This document shows positions 1 to 9,662 of a DNA stretch of 32,492 nucleotides, piece after piece. The DNA lies in assembly GCA_937930845.1 (NCBI GenBank), contig CALHBJ010000015.1:1-32492 (forward strand), read 5' to 3'. The notes beneath the pieces were generated by a model that saw nothing but the letters and a program-made list of their open reading frames with translations, searched no databases and was not told the origin of the DNA. The position numbers and the translations under genes are program-made. This DNA comes from an uncultured Rhizobiaceae group bacterium (lineage in GTDB: Bacteria; Pseudomonadota; Alphaproteobacteria; Rhizobiales; Rhizobiaceae). Each line of letters starts with the position of its first letter. The stretch's first letter is position 1.

Positions 1-281
1 ATCTGGGCTGCACCGGTGATCATGTTTTTCACATAGTCGGCGTGGCCGGGGCAATCAACGTGGGCATAGTGGCGAGCATCTGTTTCATACTCAACGTGAG
101 CCGTTGAAATCGTGATACCACGGGCCTTCTCTTCCGGCGCACCATCAATCTGGTCATACGCCTGAAAATCACCAAAATACTTCGTGATCGCAGCCGTCAG
201 CGTCGTCTTGCCATGGTCAACGTGACCAATCGTGCCGATGTTGCAATGCGGCTTGTTACGTTCAAATTTTTCTTTCGCCAT
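1..281 (-). CDS. tuf: Elongation factor Tu, N-terminal part (runs off the window)
   Basis: EF-Tu is the GTPase that delivers aminoacyl-tRNA to the ribosome. The reverse strand from position 281 reads [16 protein letters not shown] followed by the P-loop [11 protein letters not shown], the switch I segment with EEKARGITI and the G3 motif DCPGHADY, all in the expected order for the first 94 residues. The start ATG is preceded by a GGAG ribosome-binding site. The gene continues beyond the left edge, so its end and its neighbours there are unknown. No fusA lies upstream. The next gene is divergent, so this tuf must be driven from the 244-bp gap at 282-525, where a hairpin (337-354) lies in its 5' leader. 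The family call is essentially certain; which of the usual two alphaproteobacterial tuf copies this is cannot be told. Confidence 0.97.
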   Translation of the reverse strand, partial: MAKEKFERNKPHCNIGTIGHVDHGKTTLTAAITKYFGDFQAYDQIDGAPEEKARGITISTAHVEYETDARHYAHVDCPGHADYVKNMITGAAQ

Positions 282-336
282 GGTGATCTCCGTTGGCAGC
301 TCGTTGCGGTTGCGGCGGCCAAAATATGCCGTTGGC

Positions 337-354
337 CGGGCGTATAAACGCCCG
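337..354 (-). other. Stem-loop in the tuf 5' leader
   Basis: CGGGCGT (337-343) and ACGCCCG (348-354) form a perfect 7-bp stem with a 4-nt loop, about 55 nt upstream of the tuf start. No T-run follows on the tuf strand, so it reads better as a leader structure than as a terminator. Its function is not known. Confidence 0.4.
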
Positions 355-525
355 CCCCATATGGTGCAAGTAATTTACGTGCGCAATATCCATGCCACGC
401 ATTCAAATCAGCCGATCACAATTCTTCTATCGCCATAATATTTCAAGATCGAATAAATCGAGAAGGCGGCGTGTTACATACATGTTGCCGCCCAATGGCA
501 ACGGGAAATTACAGGATCGTTACCC

Positions 526-1086
526 ATGAAAAAGTCTCAGACACTGAAACTCTCCCTGGCCTCTTTTATTGGCGCTGGCGTTATTTTTAGCGCAGGTCTC
601 ATTTTTCAGGTTCCCGCCTTCGCCGCTGGCGAAAGCAACAGCACAGTTCGCGTTCCCACCTGCAAAAAAGGCTTTGCTTACAACAAACGCCGCAAGAAAT
701 GTGTTCGGATCAAAAAGTCTGAAAACTTTTCAGATGACAATATCTATTGGGCGGCCAAAGACCTTGCCTATAATGCGCGCTATCAGGAAGCGATTAATTT
801 GCTGAACCTGGCCTCCAACAAGAATGATCCGCGCATCCTCAACTACCTGGGCTATTCAACCCGCAAGCTTGGAAATGTTGAAAAAGGTCTGACCTATTAT
901 CAGGCGGCGCTGAAAGCTGACCCCGATTACACACTGGTGCGTGAATATATGGGCGAAGCGTTCCTGCAACTGGGACAGGTGGACAAAGCCCGCGAACAGC
1001 TTGGCGAAATCGCCAATCGTTGCGGTACATCCTGTCGTGAATACACGCTTCTGGAAACCCAGATCAACAAATACGCAACCAACTGA
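526..1086 (+). CDS. Secreted tetratricopeptide-repeat protein
   Basis: This 186-residue protein starts with a clear Sec signal peptide: a KK-containing start, a hydrophobic core at about residues 8-28, and cleavage near AFA-AG at about 34. A short basic segment with two cysteines follows (VPTCKKGFAYNKRRKKC, about residues 43-60). From about residue 70 to the end come at least two TPR units, visible as ARYQEAINLLNLA, ILNYLGYSTRKLGNVEKGLTYY and YMGEAFLQLGQVDKAREQL. Two more cysteines lie near the C-terminus (CGTSC), so periplasmic disulfides are possible. The start is supported by AGGA nine bases upstream. TPR proteins of this kind are usually periplasmic scaffolds; the partner is unknown. It is divergent from tuf and convergent with the RhlE helicase. 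Confidence 0.85.
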   Translation: MKKSQTLKLSLASFIGAGVIFSAGLIFQVPAFAAGESNSTVRVPTCKKGFAYNKRRKKCVRIKKSENFSDDNIYWAAKDLAYNARYQEAINLLNLASNKNDPRILNYLGYSTRKLGNVEKGLTYYQAALKADPDYTLVREYMGEAFLQLGQVDKAREQLGEIANRCGTSCREYTLLETQINKYATN

Positions 1087-1116
1087 ACATTCATATCCGG
1101 TTGTTTATGGAACAGC

Positions 1117-1144
1117 GACGAAGGGCGACTTTTCGCCCTTCGTC
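1117..1144. terminator. Shared terminator hairpin between convergent genes
   Basis: A perfect 12-bp inverted repeat (GACGAAGGGCGA at 1117-1128, 4-nt loop, TCGCCCTTCGTC at 1133-1144) lies between the stops of the TPR gene and the helicase gene. No long T-run follows on either strand, so termination strength is uncertain, but the position and symmetry suit a bidirectional terminator. Confidence 0.65.
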
Positions 1145-1183
1145 ACAATGATGACGCAGAAAGTCTCTTCACCGGCGCGTGGT

Positions 1184-2653
1184 TTATTCGCCGGATTGAC
1201 GATGCCTTTTACGCGCTTTGCTGCCAGGCCGCACCCGCGACTTTCCGTTTGAAGGTTTGCCACCACCGGGTTTTGACCCGGTTGGCTTTGGTCCAGCCGA
1301 TTGAGGTTTGCTGTGGGATCGTCCGCCCGCAGGCTTGCGCCCTTCCCCCGGTTTTGAACTCCCCGCACCGGGCCGCCGCGTCTTGCGAGATGATGAACCA
1401 TCTTCCGCCTTGGCTGCAGGATTGCCCTGCGCCTTTGGCTTGTTGCGACCGGCAGGTGCCCCACCTCCACGGCGCGGTGAACTGCGCCCCTTGCGACGCG
1501 GTGGTGGGAAATCACCGGCATCAGCGGTTGACGGTTCACCGCTCAATACCGGAATTTTGACATTCATCAGCTTTTCAATTTGCCGCAAAAGTTTGCCTTC
1601 ATCAGCAGCACACAGCGCGACCGCCTTGCCATCGCGCCCGGCCCGCGCCGTGCGCCCAATGCGGTGCACATAGTTTTCTGGCACTTCCGGCAATTGATAA
1701 TTATAAACATGGGTTACAGCGGGAATATCAATTCCACGCGCGGCCACATCGGTTGCCACCATCACGGCCGCATCGCCGTTCTTGAACGCTTTCAACGCCC
1801 GGTCCCGTTGGCCCTGGCTTTTGTTGCCGTGAATGGAAACGGCAGCAAAGCCACATTCCACCAGATGTTTCATCAGTTTTTCCGCACCATGTTTGGTGCG
1901 AGCAAAAACCAGCGACCGGGATGCGGCATCTTCCAGCAGCATGTCTTTGAGTAGGTTGGTTTTGTCGCGGGACGATACATGGTGCACGCCCTGCACAATC
2001 TTATCGACGGCTGTGCCCGGCGGCGAGACTTCGATACGCACCGGATCCTTTAGAAAATCCGCAGACAATTTGGCAACGGGCGCAGGCATGGTGGCCGAAA
2101 ACAGCAATGTCTGGCGCGGCTGACCCAGCATTTTGGCGATTTTGCGAAGCGCATGAACAAAGCCCAGGTCGAGCATCTGGTCAGCTTCATCAAGCACCAG
2201 ATAACGCGCTTCCGCCAGGCTCAACGCCCCCCGGTCGCAAAGGTCAATCAATCGACCAGGCGTTGCCACCAGAATGTCGGTTCCCTTGGCCAGATGCCGG
2301 ATTTGCGAATTAATGGACTGGCCGCCCACGACAGAACTGACCCAGATCGGCGACTTCTTGACGTGCAGCCGCAGGCTGTCGGCAATCTGATTCACCAGTT
2401 CGCGGGTTGGTGCAAGAATGAGCGCACGGGCACATTTTGGCTGTGGCTTCTCGCCATCATGCAAAAGCTGGTGGATCAAAGGCAGGCCGAACGCCGCCGT
2501 TTTGCCGGTGCCGGTCTGGGCAAGTCCCATCACATCCTGGCCACTCAAAACAACCGGAATGGCCTTGTGCTGAATAGGTGTGGGGTCGGTAAGGCCTTGC
2601 GCCTCAACCGAGCGCAAAAGCCGTGGGTCCAAGCCCAGGTCACTGAACTGCAT
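1184..2653 (-). CDS. rhlE: DEAD-box RNA helicase, RhlE type
   Basis: This is an ATP-dependent RNA helicase of 489 residues. The helicase motifs occur in order: Q-motif region TPIQHKAIP, motif I AQTGTGKT (45-52), Ia PTRELVNQI, Ib TPGRLIDL, II DEAD (155-158), III SAT (186-188), V VATDVAARGIDIP and VI HRIGRTARAGR. The last 100 or so residues form a low-complexity tail rich in Pro, Gly, Ser, Lys and Arg, typical of the RNA-binding tails of RhlE-like enzymes acting in ribosome assembly or RNA decay. Alphaproteobacteria usually have several such paralogues, so the exact role is inferred. It lies downstream of the L,D-transpeptidase on the same strand but 222 bp away, probably as its own transcript. 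Confidence 0.93.
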   Translation of the reverse strand: MQFSDLGLDPRLLRSVEAQGLTDPTPIQHKAIPVVLSGQDVMGLAQTGTGKTAAFGLPLIHQLLHDGEKPQPKCARALILAPTRELVNQIADSLRLHVKKSPIWVSSVVGGQSINSQIRHLAKGTDILVATPGRLIDLCDRGALSLAEARYLVLDEADQMLDLGFVHALRKIAKMLGQPRQTLLFSATMPAPVAKLSADFLKDPVRIEVSPPGTAVDKIVQGVHHVSSRDKTNLLKDMLLEDAASRSLVFARTKHGAEKLMKHLVECGFAAVSIHGNKSQGQRDRALKAFKNGDAAVMVATDVAARGIDIPAVTHVYNYQLPEVPENYVHRIGRTARAGRDGKAVALCAADEGKLLRQIEKLMNVKIPVLSGEPSTADAGDFPPPRRKGRSSPRRGGGAPAGRNKPKAQGNPAAKAEDGSSSRKTRRPGAGSSKPGEGRKPAGGRSHSKPQSAGPKPTGSKPGGGKPSNGKSRVRPGSKARKRHRQSGE

Positions 2654-2815
2654 TGTTAATTCCGATTATCAGGAGATCGATATGCGCAAAATCACAGCCG
2701 CATATCAGCTTCGCGCGCGCGTGTGGTATCGGCCTGTTGCCTCAAATTGTCAACAATGGCGCTGGTCACACCGCATATTCAGCGCCAACATATCGTAACT
2801 GGTGCAAAACGTTCA

Positions 2816-2849
2816 GGCTGGCGCGCCGCCCCAGGCGCATTTGCCAGCC
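2816..2849 (-). terminator. Candidate terminator after the L,D-transpeptidase gene
   Basis: Reading on the reverse strand, GGCTGGC (2849-2843) pairs with GCCAGCC (2822-2816) around a GC-rich 20-nt interior. A short TTTT follows a few bases later. It lies just past the stop of the gene ending at 2876. The loop is long and the U-tract weak, so this is only a candidate. Confidence 0.35.
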
Positions 2850-2875
2850 CGCTTAGCCAAGCCCTAAACCGTAAG

Positions 2876-4987
2876 TCAGGAACGCACGCGACGCGAGTTG
2901 CGCTCCAATTCCAGTGCCTTGCCCAATGCTCGGTCACGACCATAGACATCTTTATAATATTCAATTGTGCCGTCTTTCTTCGGCCAGGCCGTGAAATAAG
3001 ACACATAGACGGGCAATTTCGAAGACAGCTTTTGTGTCTTATTGGCACCATTTGCAATATTGGACGCGATGGTATCAACGCTGGTTCCCAATACGGCTGC
3101 AGCCATTTTGCGTGGCTCCGCCAACCGCACACAACCATGGCTATAGGCCCGTTCATTGCGGCTGAACAATTGCCGCGCGGGCGTGTCGTGCATGTAGATT
3201 GCATGCTTGTTGGGGAACATGATCTTCAATTCACCCAAGGCATTTTTCGGACCTGGGGGCTGGCGCACATTATAGGGAAAATCAGCGCCAACGGACCACC
3301 AGTCCACATTGCTGGAACTGATGCGGCGTCCGGAAACCGTGGTAATTTCATAACCAAGATTGTCCAGATAGGAAGCATTGCGGCGCAATTTCGGTAGCAT
3401 TTCGTTGACAAGAATAGACCGCGGCACCCCCCAATAGGGGTTATATTCCACATACTCGATCGTATCATGGAAGAAATTGGTCTGGTTTGACGTCTTCCCC
3501 ACCACCGTGCGCATGGAGATGACTTCTTTGTTGTTGCGCATCAGCGTTGCGCGATAGGCAGGCTGATTGATGAAGACATAGTCGCGGCCAAAACTTTCAG
3601 GATGCCAGCGCAACCGCTCCATCGCATATTCAATTTTCTTCTTCTGTTCCTTGGGATTCCCAACTTTCAGTTTGGCAATGGTTCGTTTTCCCACAATACC
3701 ATCTGGCTTCAGGCCAACCGTTTTCTGGAACGCGCGCACCATATCGACCACATCGCCCTCATAGATGGCTTGCGAATGGTCGCGGGCGAAAACGTCAAAA
3801 TGGTCGTTGAGAAAGCCTTCATCCGCCTTGCGGCGAATGCTCTCGACGATATTTTCCAATTGTTCGTTGGTTTGACCCGGCTTCAAAAATGTCCCACGGG
3901 CAATTTCCACAGACTGAAACCTTGCAGCTTCTTCCTCGATCAGCACCAATTGTTTGCGCAAATGCTCAAAAGAAGCATCCTGGGGATGCTGTTTTTCAAG
4001 ATAGAAGGTCGCATTACCCGCAGCAGTTAATTTCGCCAGGGTTTTCAGGTGATTGTTCTGCAAGTTCTTGAAGTCGTGATAATCGCTGATCCGATTGGGA
4101 TCGACCAGCCCATGGCGCGCATCATTGGCATATTGCAGCGCGCGGGCAGTCAGTGCGAATTCAAAATTCATTGCCTCAAGCAGCCGGGCATTGTTCTCAG
4201 CCCCATCATCCGCCAACGCTGCGATGTCGTTTGAAAATTCCGGCAACACATAATGTTCGCGCGAAAGGCCAAAGGCATTCGCGTTGTTCAACACGGCGAC
4301 AACTTCAAGAGCCTTGGCGGTGGGCTTGCCGTCTTCGCCAATCCAAAGAAAGTGGGGGTTTTCGCGATAATGGCTGACAAGAGGTGTTCTAAGCGAACTG
4401 GGCACCCGCAGTTTGATCTGGCTGAGCAGATTGCCGCCGGCGGACAAGCGAACGGCTTCGACCGGCTCCCTGTCGGTTTGCACATCCTCGACAACGGAGG
4501 GCGTAGGCTCAACCACCAAAGGAGCCGGCGGTCCAATCACATCGGGACCAACAACCTGGGAGATTTTGACGACCGGGATCTCCTGCTGCGGGTCATCGGC
4601 CTCAGGGGCCGTATCAACTTGTGGTGGTGTTGCGCGCTGATCCGCAAAGCGCCTTTCCTCGGCTGAAAATGCTTTGGCCAACCGGGTAAATGGAACGGCG
4701 GCAGTGCCGCGAACCACATAGGTTTTAAATCCCTTGCTCTTCACGACAGGCGCTTTGACAGTCGTGCGCTTTCGCGATTGCGCCTTCAGGCGACGCCGCT
4801 CCAGATTGCGCAGGCTCCGCAGGCGCAATTCCTGTCTTCTCGACTTTCTAAGCCTGCGCTCACGACGCCGTTCAGCGGCCTTTGGAAAGAGCGATTCAAA
4901 CAGGCTGCGCGCTTCTGCAGGTTCATACACAACAGGGCTGCCAGCCAAAAAAGTCGATGCAAGAACCAGAGCCAAAAACTTACGCAT
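2876..4987 (-). CDS. Periplasmic L,D-transpeptidase with peptidoglycan-binding domain (YcbB/LdtD-like)
   Basis: L,D-transpeptidases form 3-3 peptidoglycan cross-links or attach proteins to the wall, using a catalytic cysteine. This 703-residue protein has a signal peptide (cleavage near PAEA at about residue 26), then an unusually basic Arg-rich stretch over roughly residues 30-80. A Pro/Val-rich linker, an LdtD-like scaffold region, a PG_binding_1 repeat (DVVDMVRAFQKTVGLKPDG with GKRTIAKL) and a C-terminal YkuD domain follow. The catalytic motif SHGCVR lies near residue 619, preceded by the conserved HDTPARQLFSRNERAYSHGC context. I chose the ATG at 4987 over an in-frame TTG six bases upstream because AGGG sits nine bases before it. 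It is flanked by same-strand genes at large distances, so it is probably monocistronic. Confidence 0.92.
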   Translation of the reverse strand: MRKFLALVLASTFLAGSPVVYEPAEARSLFESLFPKAAERRRERRLRKSRRQELRLRSLRNLERRRLKAQSRKRTTVKAPVVKSKGFKTYVVRGTAAVPFTRLAKAFSAEERRFADQRATPPQVDTAPEADDPQQEIPVVKISQVVGPDVIGPPAPLVVEPTPSVVEDVQTDREPVEAVRLSAGGNLLSQIKLRVPSSLRTPLVSHYRENPHFLWIGEDGKPTAKALEVVAVLNNANAFGLSREHYVLPEFSNDIAALADDGAENNARLLEAMNFEFALTARALQYANDARHGLVDPNRISDYHDFKNLQNNHLKTLAKLTAAGNATFYLEKQHPQDASFEHLRKQLVLIEEEAARFQSVEIARGTFLKPGQTNEQLENIVESIRRKADEGFLNDHFDVFARDHSQAIYEGDVVDMVRAFQKTVGLKPDGIVGKRTIAKLKVGNPKEQKKKIEYAMERLRWHPESFGRDYVFINQPAYRATLMRNNKEVISMRTVVGKTSNQTNFFHDTIEYVEYNPYWGVPRSILVNEMLPKLRRNASYLDNLGYEITTVSGRRISSSNVDWWSVGADFPYNVRQPPGPKNALGELKIMFPNKHAIYMHDTPARQLFSRNERAYSHGCVRLAEPRKMAAAVLGTSVDTIASNIANGANKTQKLSSKLPVYVSYFTAWPKKDGTIEYYKDVYGRDRALGKALELERNSRRVRS

Positions 4988-5203
4988 GATCAAAAACCCT
5001 ATACAAACCTTTATGAACCCATGTGCGTGGTGTGCACCACCTCAGCGCAGGGCCCGCCTACCTACCATAACGAAATGAACAAAACTCACCCCGGCCCCGA
5101 ATTTATTTCCCCAAAACCAAAATAACTGCCATTCACCAGAAAGTTTCGCACTGATCCTGAACTGGAATCAATGCACAATGGCTTGATCCCAGCGCGCCAG
5201 CGA

Positions 5204-6181
5204 TTACAGACCGCGCTTGCTTTCAAACTGCCCATGTTGGCGAAAGCGTACCAGATAATTGGGCAAAATTGCGTTCAGCCCAGTGGGCTCAATTGCCATA
5301 TCCGCCAGGCCGCGGCCCGCATTTATGGCTTCCTGCGACACTATATTATCCGACTTGAGCATTTCCACCTGCCCCGGTGTGATAGGCGCACCGGGCGCAT
5401 ATTGGGCGATGGAACCTATGCCCGCAGCGATGCCAAATGGCAAAGTCACGAACCCGCGCTTGCGGCCGACAATTTGCAACATCCGCTCAAGACATTGCTT
5501 GAATGTCAAAACTTCCGGCCCCCCAAGTTCCCAGGTGGAGCCCGGTGTCAAATCGCCATCAACGGCGCGTGCCACAGCTTCTGCCACATCCCCCACATAG
5601 ACCGGTTGAAACCGGGTATGACCGCCGCCAATCAGCGGCAAAACCGGAGCGTAGCGGGCCATGGTGGCAAAACGGTTGAAAAAATCATCCTCCGGCCCAA
5701 ACACAATGGACGGGCGCAAAATGATTGCATCGGGCAGGGCTTCACGCACCAGCCGCTCACCTTCCGCCTTGGAACGCGCATAATTTGCCTGTGACCCATC
5801 ATCAGCACCGATGGCAGACATCTGCACCATTTGGCAGCCCTGCTCACTGGCGGCCTGGGCAACCCAGCCGGCACCCCGCGCCTGCAATCCGTCAAAAGAC
5901 TGCTTTCCGGTTTCTGCCAATATGCCCACAAGATTCACGACCACATCAGCGCCTTCAACGGCGCGGTCAATCGAAGCACGGTAGCGCAGATTGGCCTGGA
6001 CACACTGGATTTGCCCCACCCCGCCAAGGGGTTGCAAATGCCCGGCAAGGTCGGGCCTGCGACAAGCCACACGCACACGATATCCCCGTGCCGCCAGAAC
6101 ACGCACCACATGGCGGCCAACAAATCCAGAACCGCCGAAAACCGTGACAAGCCTGGGGCTGGCGCTGTTAGAAGGTGGCAT
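5204..6181 (-). CDS. NDUFA9-like atypical SDR NAD(P)-binding protein
   Basis: This 325-residue protein begins with a Rossmann motif VFGGSGFVGRHVV (about residues 14-26) and continues as an atypical short-chain dehydrogenase: NLVGIL, QMSAIGAD, the YARSKAEGE segment with Tyr/Lys, ILRPSIVFGPEDDFFNRFA and PVYVGDVAEAV. This pattern matches the alphaproteobacterial relatives of the complex I accessory subunit NDUFA9. In bacteria these are annotated as complex I NDUFA9 subunit family proteins or NADH-ubiquinone oxidoreductase-like epimerases; whether they act with complex I is not settled. The ATG at 6181 has GGAG eight bases upstream. No nuo genes are present here, so context gives no further help. 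Confidence 0.88.
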   Translation of the reverse strand: MPPSNSASPRLVTVFGGSGFVGRHVVRVLAARGYRVRVACRRPDLAGHLQPLGGVGQIQCVQANLRYRASIDRAVEGADVVVNLVGILAETGKQSFDGLQARGAGWVAQAASEQGCQMVQMSAIGADDGSQANYARSKAEGERLVREALPDAIILRPSIVFGPEDDFFNRFATMARYAPVLPLIGGGHTRFQPVYVGDVAEAVARAVDGDLTPGSTWELGGPEVLTFKQCLERMLQIVGRKRGFVTLPFGIAAGIGSIAQYAPGAPITPGQVEMLKSDNIVSQEAINAGRGLADMAIEPTGLNAILPNYLVRFRQHGQFESKRGL

Positions 6182-6196
6182 AAAATAAACTCCGCA

Positions 6197-6430
6197 TCAC
6201 ATAAAGCGCGTCTTGTTCACAGGACATCTTCCAAAGACATCATTTGAACGCGCCAGAATTTCCAAATGTGCGTGATGGCCTTGCCCATTCCAAACCGGCA
6301 ATTTCGCACCACGCATATCGAGGCATATATATGCCTCCGTGAGGTCAGGGTTTAAACGCAAATGAACGCCAGCGAAAGGCATCAAATCGCCAATATCCGT
6401 CCAATAAAATTGCGTATCTGTATTTTCCAA
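6197..6430 (-). CDS. Small hypothetical protein (doubtful)
   Basis: This is an open frame of 77 codons directly upstream of the NDUFA9-like gene on the same strand. It opens with TTG after an in-frame stop; the first ATG is 16 codons in and would give 61 residues. I see no convincing ribosome-binding site for either start. The peptide has ordinary composition (PFAGVHLRLNPDLTEAYI, then KLPVWNGQGHHAHLEILA) but I recognise no family. It could be a small gene, the remnant of a longer one, or chance. Only 15 bases separate it from the next start. Confidence 0.28.
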   Translation of the reverse strand: MENTDTQFYWTDIGDLMPFAGVHLRLNPDLTEAYICLDMRGAKLPVWNGQGHHAHLEILARSNDVFGRCPVNKTRFM

Positions 6431-6561
6431 CGGCCCGGCCGGTTAGCCAAACAGGCCAATTTCCGCAAAACAACGAACCGGTTCGCACAAGCCTTGGAAT
6501 GTGAGCAAAATCGAGTTTCTATCTCTACCCCACAATGCTGACATTAATGCCCCACAGGTCA

Positions 6562-6590
6562 TTGACAGCACCCACCCTGCCCCCTAGATA
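6562..6590 (+). promoter_or_regulatory. Housekeeping promoter for tRNA-Leu
   Basis: A perfect -35 TTGACA (6562-6567) is followed after 17 bp by TAGATA (6585-6590) and then a GC-rich discriminator CGCGCC, about 50 bp before the mature tRNA. A strong -35, a weak -10 and a GC discriminator are what is expected for stable-RNA promoters in this group. Confidence 0.55.
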
Positions 6591-6638
6591 CGCGCCTGCT
6601 AACACCAACAGTCCAAAGCGGTTGTTGGAGCCCCTGAT

Positions 6639-6725
6639 GCCCAGGTGGCGGAACTGGTAGACGCGCTAGCTTCAGGTGCTAGTTTCTGTATGGAAGTGGA
6701 GGTTCGAGTCCTCTCCTGGGCACCA
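6639..6725 (+). tRNA. tRNA-Leu (anticodon CAG)
   Basis: An 87-nt class II tRNA with the CCA end encoded. The acceptor stem GCCCAGG pairs with CCTGGGC at 6715-6721, and CCA follows at 6723-6725. The D-arm contains GGCGGAACTGGTAGACGCG, and the anticodon stem CTAGC/GCTAG encloses the loop TTCAGGT with anticodon CAG at 6673-6675, which decodes CUG. A variable arm (TGTATGGAAGTGG region) and the T-loop GTTCGAGTC follow. It matches the bacterial leucine tRNA pattern closely. It is not obviously used as an integration site here; the next gene starts about 160 bp downstream. Confidence 0.97.
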
Positions 6726-6887
6726 TTATTTCACAGCAATGCTGTCCTCCGACATCATTTGTTCCAAAGAATTATACCTGGAACCGAGCATCGGCAGAAA
6801 ACGCGGCCGCGGCTCTTTTAGTGCCTTGTAAAAGATGTACTTTGTGCTGGCGTCCGCCAAAAGACGACCAACATGAGGGCCATCTGC

Positions 6888-7976
6888 ATGTCTGCCACGA
6901 CAACAACGCTCAAAACAGCAATCATAAAAGAATTCGGCACCCCCTGCCCGGTCATCGACCTTGATATTGTCGAGCGCAATATCGCCCGTGCCCAAAAGCT
7001 ATGTGACGATGCCGGGCTGGCAAACCGCCCGCACATCAAGACCCACAAGTCCCCCATCATTGCAAAACTGCAGATCGCGGCGGGCGCACGTGGAATTACT
7101 TGTCAAAAACTCGGCGAAGCAAAGGTCATGGCTGATGCGGGCATTACCGACATCACCATCGCCACAAACCTGCTTGGTGCTGCCCGCTCCGGCACGCTTG
7201 CAGAACTGCAAAGCAGAATTGGGCTAAAAGTATGTGCCGACAATCCCGTTTCGCTCCAGTACTACGCAGATGCGGCCGCCCAGGCAGGGCGCGCGATGGA
7301 TGTGATGATTGAATGCGATACCGGACAGAAGCGTGCCGGTGTGGAGACCCCCCGTGAGGCCATCGCCCTTGCCGAAATCATCAACGCCAATCCATGGCTC
7401 AATTTTGCTGGCCTGCTGTTCTACCCGCCGTTGGACGGCTGGCCAAAGACCCAGACTTTCTTTGACGAAACCACCGCAGGGCTGGCTGGCCTTGGGATGA
7501 AAGCTGAGATTATATCCACAGGTGGCACGCCTAATTTTGTCAATATTGGCAAACTGAATGGGGCAACCGAACACCGGGCCGGCACATGTGTATTTAACGA
7601 CCTCATGATGATCGACGCCAAGGTGGCAACATTGGATGATTGTGCGTTTCAGATATTTACCAGCGTTGTCAGCCGTGGTGGAAGTGAGCGGGGCATATTA
7701 GATGCCGGTTCCAAAACACTGACCGCAGATACCGGTGGCCTCGATGGCTTTGGCCGCATTGTTGAACATCCAAAGGCCCGGATTCACAAGCTTGCCGAAG
7801 AACACGGCTTTCTTGATCTGACCGATTGCACCGACAAACCGGAGATTGGGGACATCGTGCGCGTTATTCCAAACCATGTATGCGTGGCCGTTAATATGGT
7901 GGATCAATTGGTGGCGGTGCGTGGCAATGAAATTGTGGAGGTAATCCCCGTTGCGGCGCGGGGAATGCTGGTTTAA
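6888..7976 (+). CDS. D-threonine aldolase / D-serine dehydratase-like PLP enzyme
   Basis: A fold-type III (alanine racemase-like) pyridoxal-phosphate enzyme of 362 residues. The N-terminal barrel has [18 protein letters not shown], and the PLP-lysine region is [10 protein letters not shown] (about residues 47-56). It is followed by [18 protein letters not shown] and ISTGGTPNF. The C-terminal domain has the His-x-Cys metal motif PNHVCVAVN, which in D-serine dehydratases and D-threonine aldolases holds zinc or another divalent metal. Such enzymes cleave D-threonine/D-3-hydroxy amino acids or deaminate D-serine; sequence alone does not decide which. I chose the ATG at 6888 over the one at 6873 because GAGGG lies eight bases before it. 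The gene is single and is followed by pccB after 145 bp. Confidence 0.88.
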   Translation: MSATTTTLKTAIIKEFGTPCPVIDLDIVERNIARAQKLCDDAGLANRPHIKTHKSPIIAKLQIAAGARGITCQKLGEAKVMADAGITDITIATNLLGAARSGTLAELQSRIGLKVCADNPVSLQYYADAAAQAGRAMDVMIECDTGQKRAGVETPREAIALAEIINANPWLNFAGLLFYPPLDGWPKTQTFFDETTAGLAGLGMKAEIISTGGTPNFVNIGKLNGATEHRAGTCVFNDLMMIDAKVATLDDCAFQIFTSVVSRGGSERGILDAGSKTLTADTGGLDGFGRIVEHPKARIHKLAEEHGFLDLTDCTDKPEIGDIVRVIPNHVCVAVNMVDQLVAVRGNEIVEVIPVAARGMLV

Positions 7977-8121
7977 CCCGCCCCCAAAATGGGGCAAGAA
8001 GCCCCAACTGCGCGGTGGATTGATATTTGTACACAACAGGTTTCAGCCCACTGCGAAAGCACAATTGCATCCCCCTTTCCCTCACCCTAATCTGGGGCGA
8101 ATTCTTCCGGGGAACCATTTC

Positions 8122-9654
8122 ATGCAAACCATTGTCGAACAGCTTGAAGAACGCCGCACCGATGCCCGCATGGGGGGCGGAAAACGCCGCATCGATGCCC
8201 AGCACTCCAAAGGCAAACTGACCGCCCGCGAACGCATTGAAATTCTGCTGGATGAGGAATCGTTTGAAGAATACGACATGTTCGTCACCCATCGCTGCAC
8301 CGATTTCGACATGGCAGAATCGAAAATCCCCGGCGATGGCGTTGTCACCGGATGGGGAACGATTAACGGGCGGCTGGTCTATGTCTACAGCCAGGACTTT
8401 ACCGTACTCGGCGGTTCGTTGTCGGAAACCCATGCAGCCAAGATTTGCAAAATCATGGATATGGCCATGAAAAACGGCGCGCCCGTGATCGGCATGAACG
8501 ATTCCGGCGGCGCCCGCATTCAGGAGGGCGTGGCATCATTAGGCGGCTATGCTGATGTCTTCCAGAAAAACGTCCTTGCCTCCGGCGTTGTGCCGCAAAT
8601 TTCGGTCATCATGGGGCCCTGTGCAGGTGGCGCGGTTTATTCGCCAGCCATGACAGATTTCATTTTCATGGTCCGGGACACGTCCTACATGTTTGTCACC
8701 GGCCCGGACGTGGTCAAAACAGTGACCAATGAAATCGTTACAGCCGAAGAGCTTGGCGGGGCCAAAACCCACACATCGAAGTCTTCGGTGGCCGATGGCG
8801 CATTTGACAATGACGTGGACACCCTGCGCCAGATGCGCAGGCTTTATGACTTTTTGCCCCTAAACAACCGCGAAAAGGCACCTGTTCGCCCGTTTTTCGA
8901 TTCTCCTGACAGGATTGAGCCCAGCCTCGACACACTCATCCCTGAAAATCCCAACCAGCCCTATGACATGCATGAGCTGATCTACAAGCTTGCTGACGAG
9001 GGCGACTTTTTTGAAATTCAGGCCGAGTTCGCCAAAAACGTGCTCACAGGATTCATTCGCATGGAGGGTCAAACGGTTGGTGTTGTAGCCAATCAGCCAC
9101 TCGTTCTGGCCGGGGTACTGGACATCAATTCCAGCCGCAAAGCCGCCCGGTTTGTGCGGTTTTGCGATGCGTTTTCCATTCCCATTCTCACCCTTGTCGA
9201 TGTGCCAGGCTTTTTGCCCGGCACCGCCCAGGAATATGGCGGCGTGATCAAACACGGTGCCAAGCTGCTATTTGCCTACGGAGAAGCGACCGTACCAAAA
9301 GTTACGCTTATCACACGCAAAGCCTATGGCGGTGCGTATGATGTGATGGCGTCCAAACATTTGCGTGGCGATGTGAACTATGCCTGGCCGACCGCTGAAA
9401 TTGCGGTCATGGGGGCCAAGGGTGCGGTGGAAATCCTCTACCGCCAGGACCTTGGGGACGCCGACAAGATTGCAGCCCACACGAAAGAATATGAAGACCG
9501 CTTTGCAAATCCATTTGTTGCCGCTGAAAAAGGCTTTGTGGACGACGTTATTCAGCCCAGCGAAACGCGCAAACGCCTGTGCCGCGCATTTGCAATGCTC
9601 AAGGGCAAGCAGCTCGAAAACCCCTGGAAGAAGCACGACAACCTGCCATTGTAA
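8122..9654 (+). CDS. pccB: Propionyl-CoA carboxylase beta (carboxyltransferase) subunit
   Basis: The carboxyltransferase subunit transfers CO2 from carboxybiotin to propionyl-CoA, giving methylmalonyl-CoA. The 510-residue product has the usual family length. It shows [41 protein letters not shown], the oxyanion-hole segment [44 protein letters not shown] and [19 protein letters not shown]. The Asp in GGAYDVM is the residue type associated with propionyl- rather than acetyl-CoA use in characterised homologues. I chose the ATG at 8122, with GGGGA eight bases upstream, over a longer frame whose N-terminal part is not protein-like. The biotin-carrying alpha subunit is not next to it, so pccA must lie elsewhere. 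Confidence 0.95.
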   Translation: MQTIVEQLEERRTDARMGGGKRRIDAQHSKGKLTARERIEILLDEESFEEYDMFVTHRCTDFDMAESKIPGDGVVTGWGTINGRLVYVYSQDFTVLGGSLSETHAAKICKIMDMAMKNGAPVIGMNDSGGARIQEGVASLGGYADVFQKNVLASGVVPQISVIMGPCAGGAVYSPAMTDFIFMVRDTSYMFVTGPDVVKTVTNEIVTAEELGGAKTHTSKSSVADGAFDNDVDTLRQMRRLYDFLPLNNREKAPVRPFFDSPDRIEPSLDTLIPENPNQPYDMHELIYKLADEGDFFEIQAEFAKNVLTGFIRMEGQTVGVVANQPLVLAGVLDINSSRKAARFVRFCDAFSIPILTLVDVPGFLPGTAQEYGGVIKHGAKLLFAYGEATVPKVTLITRKAYGGAYDVMASKHLRGDVNYAWPTAEIAVMGAKGAVEILYRQDLGDADKIAAHTKEYEDRFANPFVAAEKGFVDDVIQPSETRKRLCRAFAMLKGKQLENPWKKHDNLPL

Positions 9655-9662
9655 GCGTCAAA

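Noticed and set aside
7951-8121. Long N-terminal extension of pccB
   Set aside because: The extra 57 residues are proline- and basic-rich and unlike PccB; the ATG at 8122 has a good ribosome-binding site and gives the family length of 510.
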